A stretch of 64,000 bases of DNA, taken from Stieleria neptunia (lineage in GTDB: Bacteria; Planctomycetota; Planctomycetia; Pirellulales; Pirellulaceae). The stretch covers positions 10,598,938 to 10,662,937 of the forward strand of contig NZ_CP037423.1 of the NCBI RefSeq assembly GCF_007754155.1. The letters run 5' to 3'. The notes below the pieces were generated by a model. The model was not told the DNA's origin, searched no databases, and saw only the letters and a list, made by a program, of their open reading frames with translations. Positions 55,229 to 64,000 of the stretch are shown here, in pieces. Made by a program: the position numbers and the translations under genes. Within the stretch, counting starts at the first letter, position 1. Every line of letters starts with the position of its first letter.

Positions 55229-56055
55229 GGATCGTCGCGCAGAGAGGGAAAGGGATCGTAACCGCTGGAACGGTCACTCAACCAGAGACAACCGTCAAAG
55301 GCTGCATCTCGGCGGGAGTCGTCCTCGAGTCGAAGCTTGACTTTGACGCTCAACAGCCAAGGCAAGCGTCGCTGCGGCGGATAATCAATTTGTTTCCGGC
55401 CGCTGATGTGATACGCGCCCGTACTGGGGATCCCGTCGCCGGAGAACTCTGTGTCCAGCAAGGGCTTGTCCCCCAAGCGAATGGCGACCGGCAGCACCTT
55501 GCCACGGACCGGACCGGTTTGCACCGCCAGCAGATGCTCGCCGGGTTCGAGTTTTCGTTCATAGTGACCGGGATGCGCGAATCCGGAATCGGCCGGAGGA
55601 TCGTGACGTTGATCGAGTTGATCAGGCGAACGGCTGACGCCCTCGGCGGGAATCACCGCGTACTTCAACCACACGTCACGCTCGGTCGGGACGCGGACGC
55701 GAAACACGACCGGAGGCTGCGTCCTGTCGCGTCGCAATTGCGGAACGGTTCGCAGCGAAAGCACGTCGGTTCCGCGGACTTCAATCCCTCCGTATTTCTG
55801 CTGGATCGTCTCGAACTGCCGCTCGGCTCGCTCGCGGATGGCGCGCACCGACGTCAGTTCGTCGCGTTGGTGTTGTTTGATTCGCTGTCGCTGCGGATCG
55901 TCCAACGCCAACCGCTCCCGCAGCGTCTCGATCTCACGACGCAACTGACTCCGCATCGCCTCATCGCGTCGCAGGTCGCGAATGCCGCTCACCAGCGGAA
56001 ACGAAATCCCGCACAGCAGCATGATCGCCAGCAGGGATCGGATGGAAAATCGCAT
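55225..56055 (-). CDS. N-terminally anchored envelope protein, first of a pair
   Basis: 276 residues from ATG 56055 (a start four codons upstream is also possible). MRFSIRSLLAIMLLCGISFP is a membrane anchor or signal, followed by a coiled coil (about 25-80, LRREIETLRERLALDDPQRQ), then a beta-rich domain (VVFRVRVPTERDVWLKYAVI; HYERKLEPGEHLLAVQTGPV). MRFSIRSLLA is the kind of N-terminus common among planctomycete envelope proteins. Function unknown. It overlaps the next gene by four bases. Confidence 0.72.
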   Translation of the reverse strand: MRFSIRSLLAIMLLCGISFPLVSGIRDLRRDEAMRSQLRREIETLRERLALDDPQRQRIKQHQRDELTSVRAIRERAERQFETIQQKYGGIEVRGTDVLSLRTVPQLRRDRTQPPVVFRVRVPTERDVWLKYAVIPAEGVSRSPDQLDQRHDPPADSGFAHPGHYERKLEPGEHLLAVQTGPVRGKVLPVAIRLGDKPLLDTEFSGDGIPSTGAYHISGRKQIDYPPQRRLPWLLSVKVKLRLEDDSRRDAAFDGCLWLSDRSSGYDPFPSLRDDP

Positions 56056-56147
56056 TTCAGGGTCCAAGGTGCAACGCGCGACGGATCGGCAACTGTTGGA
56101 GTTTAGCCTTTAGGCGCCCAGCTTAGGGCGACCGGTTTTTCGAGTAC

Positions 56148-56205
56148 GATGGCCCTTCCGGGCCGTCGTCCGCTGGACTCCCGACGACGACCTGGAAAGG
56201 ACGTC
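56148..56205. repeat. REP-like palindrome, copy 2 (CCTTTCCAGGT / GACGGCCC family)
   Basis: GATGGCCC-TTCC-GGGCCGTC (56148-56167) is followed by CGACGACCTGGAAAGGACGTCG (56182-56203 in pieces). In reverse complement this repeats the order of copy 1 at 52393-52455. It lies in the 391-bp gap 56056-56446, where no gene is seen; the rest of the gap probably holds the promoters of the two divergent genes. Confidence 0.8.
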
Positions 56206-56446
56206 GGACAACAGTCCGCTGACCGCATCACAACTGAACGGCTAAAGCCTGCACACCAACACGTATGCCCGCTCCATTCGGGTCAGGCGCCCTCAGTTTA
56301 GGAGTTAACGGCGGTGTCAACATCGGCCGGCAGTCAAAAAACTCGTTTCCACATTAAGGGGCTCGACCGTTTTCTCGCAGGTCTTTTCGTCCGGAGCCTT
56401 TTCCGGTCGCTCCGAAACCTTCTCTCTCCTCCTGCGAGAAAATCCG

Positions 56447-57220
56447 ATGTCCGCTTCGACTCTCAAATACGTGTCGGCTCTGTTGCTGTGTTGTTTTTGC
56501 TTCGGAGGTCAGGCTTCCGCACAACGCCAGGAACGTTTTTACCCCGCCGGCCGATACCATCAAGTCGACACCCAGCAAGACCGAAACGGCTTTCAGGCCC
56601 AGGCCGGTCATGGCATGGGCGTTCGCACCGAAAGCCAGCTCGGCGGCCAGATGGATAGCACGGGTGACCGCAACCTGGGCGTTCACGGCAACGTCCAGGC
56701 GGGATACTTCGCCGAAGCGGGCGTCACTCAAAGCGGTCGCGTGGGCAACGTCGACATCACGAATCAACTGAGCGGTGAATCGTTCACGGGGACGGAATTG
56801 GGCGGCAACGCGGGAGTGTCCCAAGACGGCGTGGGACTCGGCGCCAACGCCTTTGCCGGCAGTCGCGTCAGCGGGCGACTGGGCACCGAGATCGGCGCCG
56901 TCGGCGTGGGCACGACCGGCGAAGCATGGTCCGGACTGGGTGCCGAAGCGGATGCCCGAGTCGGGATGAAAAACGGAAAGCTGAAGCTGAAAGGCGAACT
57001 GGGAGCGGCCCTCGGCGTGGGCGGAAAAATCGGCGTCGACGCATCGATCGACTTCAACCCGATCGCCCGCGATGTCAGCCGGCACGGTCGCAACGTCGGC
57101 AAAGCCGCTTCGGCGGTCGGCCGCGATCTGGGGAAAACCAGCAAGACGGTTTCCAAGGACGTCAAACGCGCCGGCCAGAAAGTCGTCAAAGACATCGGCC
57201 GGCTGTTCCGCAAACGTTGA
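56447..57220 (+). CDS. Secreted glycine-rich protein with cationic C-terminal tail
   Basis: 257 residues with a signal peptide (LKYVSALLLCCFCFGGQASA, cleavage near ASAQ). Residues about 45-205 are Gly-rich with period-like G.GA.A...G elements (GVHGNVQAGYFAEAGVTQSG; LGTEIGAVGVGTTGEAWSGL; KLKGELGAALGVGGKIGVDA). This pattern occurs in the spacer part of some polymorphic secreted proteins; no toxin domain was seen. The last about 45 residues are highly basic and amphipathic (VGRDLGKTSKTVSKDVKRAG then QKVVKDIGRLFRKR). It could bind DNA, polysaccharide or membrane. Function unknown. Confidence 0.75.
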   Translation: MSASTLKYVSALLLCCFCFGGQASAQRQERFYPAGRYHQVDTQQDRNGFQAQAGHGMGVRTESQLGGQMDSTGDRNLGVHGNVQAGYFAEAGVTQSGRVGNVDITNQLSGESFTGTELGGNAGVSQDGVGLGANAFAGSRVSGRLGTEIGAVGVGTTGEAWSGLGAEADARVGMKNGKLKLKGELGAALGVGGKIGVDASIDFNPIARDVSRHGRNVGKAASAVGRDLGKTSKTVSKDVKRAGQKVVKDIGRLFRKR

Positions 57221-57328
57221 AGCCCGCGGGGTCTAACGCGGTGAAGCATTTTTCCCATGTGTTTCTTGAGGGTGTTAGCGGCAGGGCGCGAGCGGGCTGT
57301 CGATTTAGTCGGGATCTGCTGCGTTAAT

Positions 57329-57356
57329 GGTGAGCCGCTGGCCGTAAGGCCTCGGG
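57329..57356. repeat. Single arm of the GTGAGCCGCTGGCCGT repeat family
   Basis: ggtgagccgctggccgtaag and the next eight bases match 32381-32408 except for one base. The complementary right arm seen at 32420-32449 is absent here, and another palindrome follows directly. Confidence 0.75.
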
Positions 57357-57360
57357 CAAC

Positions 57361-57459
57361 GTCGGAAGAATAAGTGGGATAGGCTTCCAGCCTGTCATGG
57401 CGAAAACGACAGGCTGGAAGCCTATCCCACAATCAATCCCCGCCACCTATTCTTCCGAC
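57361..57459. repeat. Long two-layer perfect palindrome
   Basis: The inner arms 57374-57396 and 57408-57430 pair perfectly over 23 bp around an 11-base loop. The outer arms 57361-57372 (GTCGGAAGAATA) and 57448-57459 (TATTCTTCCGAC) pair perfectly over 12 bp, with extra bases on the right side. It lies in the 360-bp gap before the PSCyt1/DUF1549 gene; no gene is seen in that gap. Confidence 0.93.
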
Positions 57460-57580
57460 GGCCCGCGGGATCCCCCGGCCCGCCGGATCGGCATCTGCAT
57501 GAAAAGGTTGCATCGCGGCCACAAATGGCTGACAATGGCGGTCCCTCCCCCACCCACCCCGCCTTCGCGACGCCGCCGCA

Positions 57581-60500
57581 GTGACCCCGCACCGACTCAC
57601 CGCCGCCGTTTTCTTGCTGTCATCGGCCATCGTTCTCGGCAGCCCGGCCGCGGCGGACAACCCACTCGAATTCTTCGAAAAGAAAATCCGTCCGGTGCTG
57701 GTCAAGCACTGTTACGAATGCCACTCCGTGGACTCAGAGGAACTGGGAGGAAAACTTCGCGTCGATAGTCGCCCGTCGATGTTGGTCGGCGGCGAATCCG
57801 GCCCCGTGCTGTTGGCCGGACGGCCGCAGGACAGCTTGATCATCCAGGCGCTGCGTTACGACGGATTGGAAATGCCGCCGGAGGAACCGCTGCCGGAAAC
57901 GATCATCAAAGACTTCGAGAGATGGGTGTCGCTGGGCGCGGTCGATCCCCGGGAACAGCCCCCCGCCGACCCAACGTCGGGCGTCCAAACCGACGCGGCC
58001 GACGATGAAGCTTTGTGGTCGTTTGTCCCCCGACAGAATCCGCCCGTGCCATCGGTCAACGATCCCGATTGGCCGCGCGATTCGATCGACCGCTTCGTCT
58101 TGTCATCGATGCAGCAGGCCGGACTGCAACCGACCGGCGACGCCGACCCACGGACACTCGTTCGTCGGCTGTACCACGACTTGATCGGGTTGCGGCCGAC
58201 GCAAGCCGAAACCGAAGCGTTCCAGGTCGACTTCGATCGCCACGGTGTCGAGGCGACGGCGCGTCTGGTGGATCGTTTATTGAACAGTCCCCAGTTCGGG
58301 GTTCGCTGGGGCCGGCACTGGTTGGACGTGGCGCGATACGGTGAATCCAACGGCGACGACGGACTGGGGCGCAACGCGACGTTTCCCAATGCGTGGCGGT
58401 ACCGTGATTACGTGATCGATGCCTTCAATCAAGACGTGCCGTATGACCGGTTTCTGACCGAGCAGATCGCCGGCGACCTGTTGCCCGCGGCAACGGCCCG
58501 GCAGCGAAACCGGCAACTGATCGCGACCGGGTTCTTGGCGATCGGTTCCAAACCGGCCTCCGCGATGAACAAGAACTTTGCGATGGACGTCGTCGACGAT
58601 CAAATCAACGCCGTCTGCACCGGCGTGATCGGATTGAGTGTCGCCTGCGCCCGCTGCCACGACCACAAACATGACCCGATTCCGACCCGAGACTACTACG
58701 CCCTGGCGGGAATCTTTAAGAGCACCGAAACGCTGTACGGTGCCGCGGGCGAGGAAAAATTGACGGCACCGCCGACGCCGCTGCATGCATTGCACGCGGA
58801 TCTGCAGGCAACCCAAAAACGTCCCGACCGCACGTCACCGCCACAACTGCCCGACGCGTATTTCAAATTCGTCGATGCACTCGAACCCGAACTTCACGCG
58901 CCGCTGGATTCGAAACCCGACGCGCTTTCGCTTTCCCGCATATCCACTTTCTCGGCGGATACGTTTGCCAAAGTGAACGAGACACGCTTCACCGGCCGGT
59001 TCGAGCAACCGACTGACTCGTACTCGGTTTCGTTCTGGTTCCGAAACACCGTCAACAACGACACCCGCCCGATCACGGCGTACTTGTTTTCCCGCGCCGC
59101 CTTGGATGACAAAACCTTGCCCGGTGATCATTTGGGGATCGGCGGAAAGCATGACAAATCGCGTTCGGGCAAACTGTTCATCTTCAACGGCAACGTCAAG
59201 AAAACGTCGATCGTCGGATCAACCGTGATCCCCCGCAACAGCTGGAACCATGTCTCGCTGGTGCGAGACGGCAACCGGGTGAAAGTGTTTCTCAACGGTC
59301 GACTGGAAATCGCCAGCGAAGTCGAAGCGACGTTCGCCAAATCCCTCGACTATTGCCTGGCCGGCCGCAGTGATCAGTTTGCGCCCCTGACGGGAAACAT
59401 CGGCCAGTTCACGCTGTTGTCTCGGGCGTTGACCGATCAGGAAGCCATCGCGTTGCACCAGGCGTCGGGCCAGCCCGTCGGCGTGCGTCCGTCTTCGCCG
59501 CTGGGGTTTGCGATGGGTGTTCGCGAGAAAGCGAAACCGGCGGACTGCAAGATCCATATCAACGGTGACGGTTCCAAGCTTGGCCCCGAGGTTGCTCGCG
59601 GCGTTCTGTCAGCCTATCGCGATCTCGCCCCGAACGATCTCGCCCCGCACGATGCCGCCGGTCAGCCGCTTTCCAACGGGACGATCGATTTTCCCGCGGT
59701 CAGCATTGCCCCGAGTCAAAGCGGCCGTGCGGAACTGGCCCGCTGGCTGACGCACCCCGACCACCCCCAAACCGCGCGCGTCATCGTCAACCGAATCTGG
59801 ATGCACCTGTTCGGCCGCGGCATCGTCACCACGCCCGATGATTTCGGTGTTTATGGCGCCCGCCCCACACACCCCGAATTGCTGGATCACTTGGCCAATC
59901 GATTCGTCCGCCAGGGTTGGTCGATCAAGCAGATGATCCGCGCGATCGTGTTGTCGCGAACCTACGGCTTGAGCAGCCTGGCTGAACCGGCGATGTCCGA
60001 AATCGATCCGGAGAACATCTGGCTCTCACGGCATGTTCGCAAACGGCTGGATGCCGAATCGCTGCGAGACAGCCTGCTGCAAGCGAGCGGTCAATTGGAT
60101 TACGCGCCGGGCCAAGGGTCCGCGATCGAAACGTTGGACATGTTGATCAACTGGCCGCCGGGCGCATCCACCGACCTGCATCGCAAGTCCCATCACCGCA
60201 GCGTGTATCTCTGCATGCTTCGCCACGCGCCTCCCCAAGAACTCGCCGCGTTTGATCTTCCCGACGGAGTCGGCGTGCGGGGAAAACGCGATGTCACGAC
60301 CTTGCCGACACAAACGCTGTTCTTGATCAACAGCGAGTTTGTGGTGGAACAATCGCGTGAATTAGCCCGCCGGGTGCTCGACGATGCATCACGTGGTGAA
60401 GGTGATCGGCTGCAGACCCTTTACTCGGCCGTGCTGGGGCGGGACCCCGACGAATCGGAGCGGGATCGATCGATCGCGTATCTGCGCAGCACCGAAGCCA

Positions 60501-60604
60501 CCCTTGCGGGCGCCGGCCAACACCAGGACCGATGCCGCTTGCACGCCTGGGCCAGTCTGGCCCAAGCCTTGATGACGACCAACGAATTCCGTTACGTGGA
60601 TTGA
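57581..60604 (+). CDS. PSCyt1-DUF1549-LamG-DUF1553 protein
   Basis: 1,007 residues from GTG 57581. A signal peptide ([20 protein letters not shown]) precedes the Planctomycete cytochrome-C domain with haem motif CYECH and [23 protein letters not shown]1549 (about 150-400) is seen in [40 protein letters not shown] and [20 protein letters not shown], which brings a second CxxCH. A LamG-like jelly roll (about 430-640) and DUF1553 (about 700-1000: [36 protein letters not shown]) follow. The family is exported and of unknown activity. The next gene, DUF1501, starts 10 bp downstream, the usual pairing. Confidence 0.93.
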   Translation: MTPHRLTAAVFLLSSAIVLGSPAAADNPLEFFEKKIRPVLVKHCYECHSVDSEELGGKLRVDSRPSMLVGGESGPVLLAGRPQDSLIIQALRYDGLEMPPEEPLPETIIKDFERWVSLGAVDPREQPPADPTSGVQTDAADDEALWSFVPRQNPPVPSVNDPDWPRDSIDRFVLSSMQQAGLQPTGDADPRTLVRRLYHDLIGLRPTQAETEAFQVDFDRHGVEATARLVDRLLNSPQFGVRWGRHWLDVARYGESNGDDGLGRNATFPNAWRYRDYVIDAFNQDVPYDRFLTEQIAGDLLPAATARQRNRQLIATGFLAIGSKPASAMNKNFAMDVVDDQINAVCTGVIGLSVACARCHDHKHDPIPTRDYYALAGIFKSTETLYGAAGEEKLTAPPTPLHALHADLQATQKRPDRTSPPQLPDAYFKFVDALEPELHAPLDSKPDALSLSRISTFSADTFAKVNETRFTGRFEQPTDSYSVSFWFRNTVNNDTRPITAYLFSRAALDDKTLPGDHLGIGGKHDKSRSGKLFIFNGNVKKTSIVGSTVIPRNSWNHVSLVRDGNRVKVFLNGRLEIASEVEATFAKSLDYCLAGRSDQFAPLTGNIGQFTLLSRALTDQEAIALHQASGQPVGVRPSSPLGFAMGVREKAKPADCKIHINGDGSKLGPEVARGVLSAYRDLAPNDLAPHDAAGQPLSNGTIDFPAVSIAPSQSGRAELARWLTHPDHPQTARVIVNRIWMHLFGRGIVTTPDDFGVYGARPTHPELLDHLANRFVRQGWSIKQMIRAIVLSRTYGLSSLAEPAMSEIDPENIWLSRHVRKRLDAESLRDSLLQASGQLDYAPGQGSAIETLDMLINWPPGASTDLHRKSHHRSVYLCMLRHAPPQELAAFDLPDGVGVRGKRDVTTLPTQTLFLINSEFVVEQSRELARRVLDDASRGEGDRLQTLYSAVLGRDPDESERDRSIAYLRSTEATLAGAGQHQDRCRLHAWASLAQALMTTNEFRYVD

Positions 60605-60614
60605 GAGAAAGCCC

Positions 60615-61943
60615 ATGATTTCACGTCGAACCATGCTGCAAACCGCGTCCTGTGGCTTTGGCTTTCTCTCCCTGCAAGCAGTGTTGCAACCGTCGGCCGG
60701 CGCTTCCACCGCAGAGACGCCGCCGATTCGCGCTCGCGCCAAACGTGTCATCTTTCTCTGCATGAGCGGCGGTCCGGCGCAGATGGACACGTTCGATTAC
60801 AAACCGCAAACGGGAAATAAAAAGCATCCGGGTTCGGTGTTCCAATTTCAACAGCGCGGCGAAAGCGGGTTGTGGATCTCCGAGTTGATGCCCGAAACCG
60901 CCAAGCACGCCGATCGATTGTGCGTCATCAACGGCATGCACTGCGACACGGGAAACCATGCCCAATCGTTCCTTCAACTGCACACCGGCGAAAAACTGCG
61001 AAAGCGACCGAGCATGGGCTCATGGATCTCGTACGGCCTGGGCAGCGAGAACGCCGACCTGCCCAGTTTCGTCAGCCTGAATGCCGCCAAGCCGTCGGTC
61101 TACTCCAGCGAGTTCCTGCCCACGGAGTTCGCCGGCACACCGATCGGCACCAATGGCGAAGACATGTCCGCGGCGACCATCCGCGACATCTTCGGGAACC
61201 ATTTGCCGCCCCAAGTCAAACGCAGTCAACTCGATTTCGTGCAATCGATGAACCGAGATCATTTGTCCGACCGCAACGGCGACGCAGCGCTCGAAGGCGT
61301 GATCGAATCGATGGAGCTTGCCTATCGCATGCAAACCGCGGCGCCGGAACTACTGGATTTGAGCAACGAAACCGAAGCGACGTTGCGTCGTTATCGCGTC
61401 GGCAAGAAGCTGTCGATCGGAACCTGCCGGCCGACCGACTTCGGTCGCCAATGCCTGTTGGCGCGACGTCTGGCCGAAGCCGGCGTGCGTTTCATCGAAG
61501 TCAACCATGGCGGTTGGGACCAGCACAAAAATCACCGCCGTGACTTGAAGGCGAATTGTGAAACCGTGGACGCGCCGATCGCCGCCTTGCTGGAAGACCT
61601 GGCCGCACGGGGGTTGCTCGACGACACGTTGCTGGTCTGGGGCGGTGAATTCGGCCGACCGGGACTGGTCCCCGATGACGGCAAAGACGAAACCGGACAC
61701 AACGCAAAAGGGTTCACGTTCTGGCTGGCCGGCGGCGGCGTCAAAGGAGGACACGTGCACGGCCGAACCAGCGAAACGGGTGACCGGGCGGTCGAAGGCA
61801 AGGTCCACTTTCGAGACCTGCACGCCACCCTCCTGCATCTCATGGGGCTGCGGCACGACCAACTGACCTATCGCCACGGCGGACGAATCCATCGGCTGAC
61901 CGGTCCGGAAGAAGCCAGCGTCGTCCACGAATTGTTCGCATGA
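60615..61943 (+). CDS. DUF1501 family protein
   Basis: 442 residues. [20 protein letters not shown] is the Tat-like leader typical of the family. Next come [80 protein letters not shown], and [20 protein letters not shown] followed by [20 protein letters not shown]. The fold belongs to the alkaline-phosphatase-like superfamily in which DUF1501 proteins are grouped. It pairs with the upstream PSCyt1/DUF1553 gene. Activity unknown; such pairs are abundant in marine planctomycetes. Confidence 0.93.
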   Translation: MISRRTMLQTASCGFGFLSLQAVLQPSAGASTAETPPIRARAKRVIFLCMSGGPAQMDTFDYKPQTGNKKHPGSVFQFQQRGESGLWISELMPETAKHADRLCVINGMHCDTGNHAQSFLQLHTGEKLRKRPSMGSWISYGLGSENADLPSFVSLNAAKPSVYSSEFLPTEFAGTPIGTNGEDMSAATIRDIFGNHLPPQVKRSQLDFVQSMNRDHLSDRNGDAALEGVIESMELAYRMQTAAPELLDLSNETEATLRRYRVGKKLSIGTCRPTDFGRQCLLARRLAEAGVRFIEVNHGGWDQHKNHRRDLKANCETVDAPIAALLEDLAARGLLDDTLLVWGGEFGRPGLVPDDGKDETGHNAKGFTFWLAGGGVKGGHVHGRTSETGDRAVEGKVHFRDLHATLLHLMGLRHDQLTYRHGGRIHRLTGPEEASVVHELFA

Positions 61944-61962
61944 GGCACGTCAAGTCGCAAGA

Positions 61963-61990
61963 GTCGAAGTCACCCTCCCTCTGGGAGGGT
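61963..61990. repeat. REP-like hairpin at the truncation point of the next gene
   Basis: ACCCTCCC-TCT-GGGAGGGT (61972-61990) is a perfect 8-bp stem, preceded by GTCGAAGTC. The 17-mer GTCGAAGTCACCCTCCC (61963-61979) recurs in reverse complement at 36165-36181, next to the inverted-repeat element. Confidence 0.9.
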
Positions 61991-61998
61991 CGCGGACG

Positions 61999-63618
61999 AT
62001 GAACTTTGTCCCCGAGCGGCTCAAAGTCATCAGCGATGCGATCACCGTCGTCAGCGAAGGGCTGATGGGTTTGACGATGGAATGTGCACGTTGCCATTCG
62101 CACAAGTATGACCCGATTCCCCACCGCGATTACTACCGGCTCAAAGCGGTGTTCCAAGGCGCGCTGGACGAACACGACTGGGACAGTTTTAAAACGCGGA
62201 CGTTGAAGGTCGCCACACCCGAGCACCGTCGCAAGGTCGCCGAAATAAACCCGCCGCTGGAAAAACAAATCAAACAACTGCAGGTGCGACAAAAGCAATG
62301 GACGGCCGACCTGCAGTTGCAACTGTTGCGCGATCACTATCCCGATCAATCCGAAGCCGACAACCGGGCGACGTTGACCGCGCTGAAGAAAGCGGACAAC
62401 AATCGCACGTTGAAGCAAAAGATCTTGGTCGAACGGCTGGTCAAAGCTGAACTGCGTCCCGATTCCCAGCAGTCCGAGCAAGTCCTTTCGCTGCGGCAAC
62501 AGATCAAAGACGCCGATCATCAAATCGATCGTGTGCGTCGCAAGATGGCTCCACCGCTCGCGATCCGGGCGCTGTGGGACTTGGGACGCCCCTCACCGAC
62601 CTACGTGTTGCGACGCGGTGAACACAACAAACCCGGTGATCCGGTCGCCCCCGGTGTGCCCGCGGTGCTGACCGACCAGCGCAATCCGTTTACCGTCACG
62701 CCCCCCTTCCCCGACGGCACCGCCAAGACCGGCCGCCGACTGGCATTCGCACGCTGGTTGATCAACCCGAATCACCCGCTGACCGCTCGCGTGATGGTCA
62801 ATCGAATCTGGCAACACCATTTCGGAACCGGATTGGTCAAGGACCTGGAGAATTTTGGCGTTCAGGGCGAGCGTCCCTCGCACCCCGAATTGCTCGACTG
62901 GTTGGCGATCGAATTCATCCGACGCGGCTGGAGCATCAAGGAGATGCACCGCTTGATCATGAACTCTCGCGTCTACCAACAATCCAGTCGGGTGACCGAG
63001 CGATCGCACCAAGTCGATCCGCAAAACCGACTGCTCTCGCACATGAACCTGCGCCGCATGGATGCCGAAGCGCTGCGTGATTCGCTGCTTGCGATCGCCG
63101 GCCGATTGGATCCGACACCGGGCGGTCTTCCCGACACCGTCTCGATCGATCGCGATGGGTTGGTCAGCGTCAATGCGACCGATTCAGGCGGCTGGCGACG
63201 AAGCGTTTACCTGCAATACCGGCGGACCGAGATCCCGACGATGATGGATACCTTTGACTATCCGCAAATGGGCCCCAACTGCTTGTCGCGAAACGTGTCC
63301 ACGGTCTCTCCCCAGGCTCTGTTGCTGATGAACAACGGCCGCGTCCGAGAGCTTGCCGCTGCGATGGCCCACCGCGTCGAATCAATCGTTCGCGATGAAA
63401 TTCCAATCGAAGACAGCGAAGATGATGCCGTCAATGAAGCGACGGTCCAGACGGTCTACCAGTTGGCCTTGTCCAGATCGCCCAGCGACCGCGAGCGAAC
63501 GCTGGGTACCGAAACGTTGAAACAACTTCGCCAGGCATGGGGAGACAATTCGGCCAAGGCACTGGAAACGTATTGCCACACGATTTTGAACTCCGCTTCG
63601 TTCCTCTACGTGGATTAA
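61999..63618 (+). CDS. 5'-truncated DUF1549/DUF1553 protein (probable pseudogene)
   Basis: 539 residues from ATG 61999. The sequence starts abruptly in the last part of DUF1549 (PERLKVISDAITVVSEGLMG, ECARCHSHKYDPIPHRDYYR) and then has a full DUF1553 (ARWLINPNHPLTARVMVNRI, NFGVQGERPSHPELLDWLAI, NLRRMDAEALRDSLLAIAG, RNVSTVSPQALLLMNNG). Signal peptide, cytochrome domain and most of DUF1549, about 400 residues in full-length relatives, are missing. The break lies 8 bases after the REP-like hairpin. Without a signal the product cannot reach its normal place. It is followed 3 bp later by a DUF1501 gene, as in intact pairs. Confidence 0.85.
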   Translation: MNFVPERLKVISDAITVVSEGLMGLTMECARCHSHKYDPIPHRDYYRLKAVFQGALDEHDWDSFKTRTLKVATPEHRRKVAEINPPLEKQIKQLQVRQKQWTADLQLQLLRDHYPDQSEADNRATLTALKKADNNRTLKQKILVERLVKAELRPDSQQSEQVLSLRQQIKDADHQIDRVRRKMAPPLAIRALWDLGRPSPTYVLRRGEHNKPGDPVAPGVPAVLTDQRNPFTVTPPFPDGTAKTGRRLAFARWLINPNHPLTARVMVNRIWQHHFGTGLVKDLENFGVQGERPSHPELLDWLAIEFIRRGWSIKEMHRLIMNSRVYQQSSRVTERSHQVDPQNRLLSHMNLRRMDAEALRDSLLAIAGRLDPTPGGLPDTVSIDRDGLVSVNATDSGGWRRSVYLQYRRTEIPTMMDTFDYPQMGPNCLSRNVSTVSPQALLLMNNGRVRELAAAMAHRVESIVRDEIPIEDSEDDAVNEATVQTVYQLALSRSPSDRERTLGTETLKQLRQAWGDNSAKALETYCHTILNSASFLYVD

Positions 63619-63621
63619 GGA

Positions 63622-64000
63622 ATGAATCAGCCAACACCGTCCCGCCGTGATTTTTTTGCCCGAACCAGTGACGGCCTGCTCGGCGCCGCGCTGGCCCAGA
63701 TGCTCGGTGCGGATCTACTTGGCCACAGCGCCACGGCGTCCGATGAAGCGATTGCACCACACGGCGGCGGCATCGATGACCTGACCCCCAAACCCGTTCA
63801 CCATCCCGCCACCGCCAAATCGGTCATCCAACTGTTCATGAACGGCGGGCCAAGTCAGATGGATCTGTTTGACCCCAAGCCGTTACTGGGCAAGATGGAC
63901 GGCCAGCCGTATCCGGGCAATGTGGAAGAGATCGGCAACACGGGCACGTCGGACGTCGGCGTCATGCTGGGCGGCAAATACAAGTTTGATCGGCACGGCG
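63622..64000 (+). CDS. DUF1501 family protein (partial, C-terminus outside window)
   Basis: From ATG 63622, preceded by AAGGA, the first 126 codons are visible. QPTPSRRDFFARTSDGLLGA is the Tat-like leader with a twin Arg, and KSVIQLFMNGGPSQMDLFDP followed by KPLLGKMDGQPYP is the DUF1501 beginning. It is the partner of the truncated DUF1553 gene 3 bp upstream. The gene runs off the right edge; normal length is about 440-480 residues. Confidence 0.92.
   Translation, partial: MNQPTPSRRDFFARTSDGLLGAALAQMLGADLLGHSATASDEAIAPHGGGIDDLTPKPVHHPATAKSVIQLFMNGGPSQMDLFDPKPLLGKMDGQPYPGNVEEIGNTGTSDVGVMLGGKYKFDRHG

Overview
The window looks like a chromosomal segment of a planctomycete, most likely of the Rhodopirellula/Pirellulaceae type. 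This rests on gene families rather than a species match: Planctomycete cytochrome-c/DUF1549/DUF1553 genes paired with DUF1501 genes, a DUF1552 gene, a Ser/Thr kinase with a WD40-like tail, an ExbB/ExbD operon with a PQQ-type propeller protein, a very large SdrD/Ig-like/propeller protein with an LEARHLL-type N-terminal motif, and GC-rich DNA with many palindromic intergenic repeats. The genus cannot be named from the sequence alone.

Layout. 1-13921 (minus) is one open reading frame of at least 4,640 codons that runs off the left edge; it is a serial array of beta-propellers, Ig-like modules and SdrD-B-like modules. 14198-17379 (minus) is a small operon: an SNF-family sodium symporter, a 39-residue membrane peptide resembling a MetS subunit, and an alkaline-phosphatase-superfamily protein. 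A tRNA-Phe follows. 18286-29403 (plus) is a tightly packed operon with an anchored protein, one ExbB-like and three ExbD-like proteins, a membrane-anchored propeller protein, a DppA-like binding protein and an unknown secreted protein. 29471-35442 carries a cold-shock-domain protein, an AlgH/YqgE protein, pdxH, an anchored protein and gcvP. 35589-36152 is a 564-bp inverted-repeat element around a decayed DUF559-type endonuclease gene. 36342-43236 holds small secreted and membrane proteins, a DNRLRE/PL14-like protein, a collapsed cytochrome/DUF1552 gene pair, and an ECF sigma factor coupled to a membrane-anchored partner. 43246-49412 (minus) holds a Ser/Thr kinase, a glycosyltransferase-sulfotransferase fusion, a QP-repeat peptide and an unknown protein. 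49516-52286 (minus) is a sulfur-type operon (ArsR regulator, CoA-disulfide-reductase/rhodanese, DsrE) with a perfect operator palindrome. Then come pckA, a pair of anchored proteins, a secreted glycine-rich protein with a cationic tail, and two DUF1549/DUF1553-DUF1501 pairs, the second truncated at its 5' end and cut by the right edge.

How the genes fit together. The ExbBD operon looks like a proton-driven inner-membrane motor wired to envelope proteins. The ArsR operon looks like a self-regulated sulfane-sulfur or persulfide response. The cytochrome/DUF1553/DUF1501 genes belong to the large planctomycete set often linked to polysaccharide or sulfate-ester metabolism, and two of three such loci here are damaged. 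The most unusual non-genic signals are the DUF559 inverted-repeat element, whose two inner palindromes have different but internally complementary stems, and deletion scars sitting on or next to palindromic repeats.
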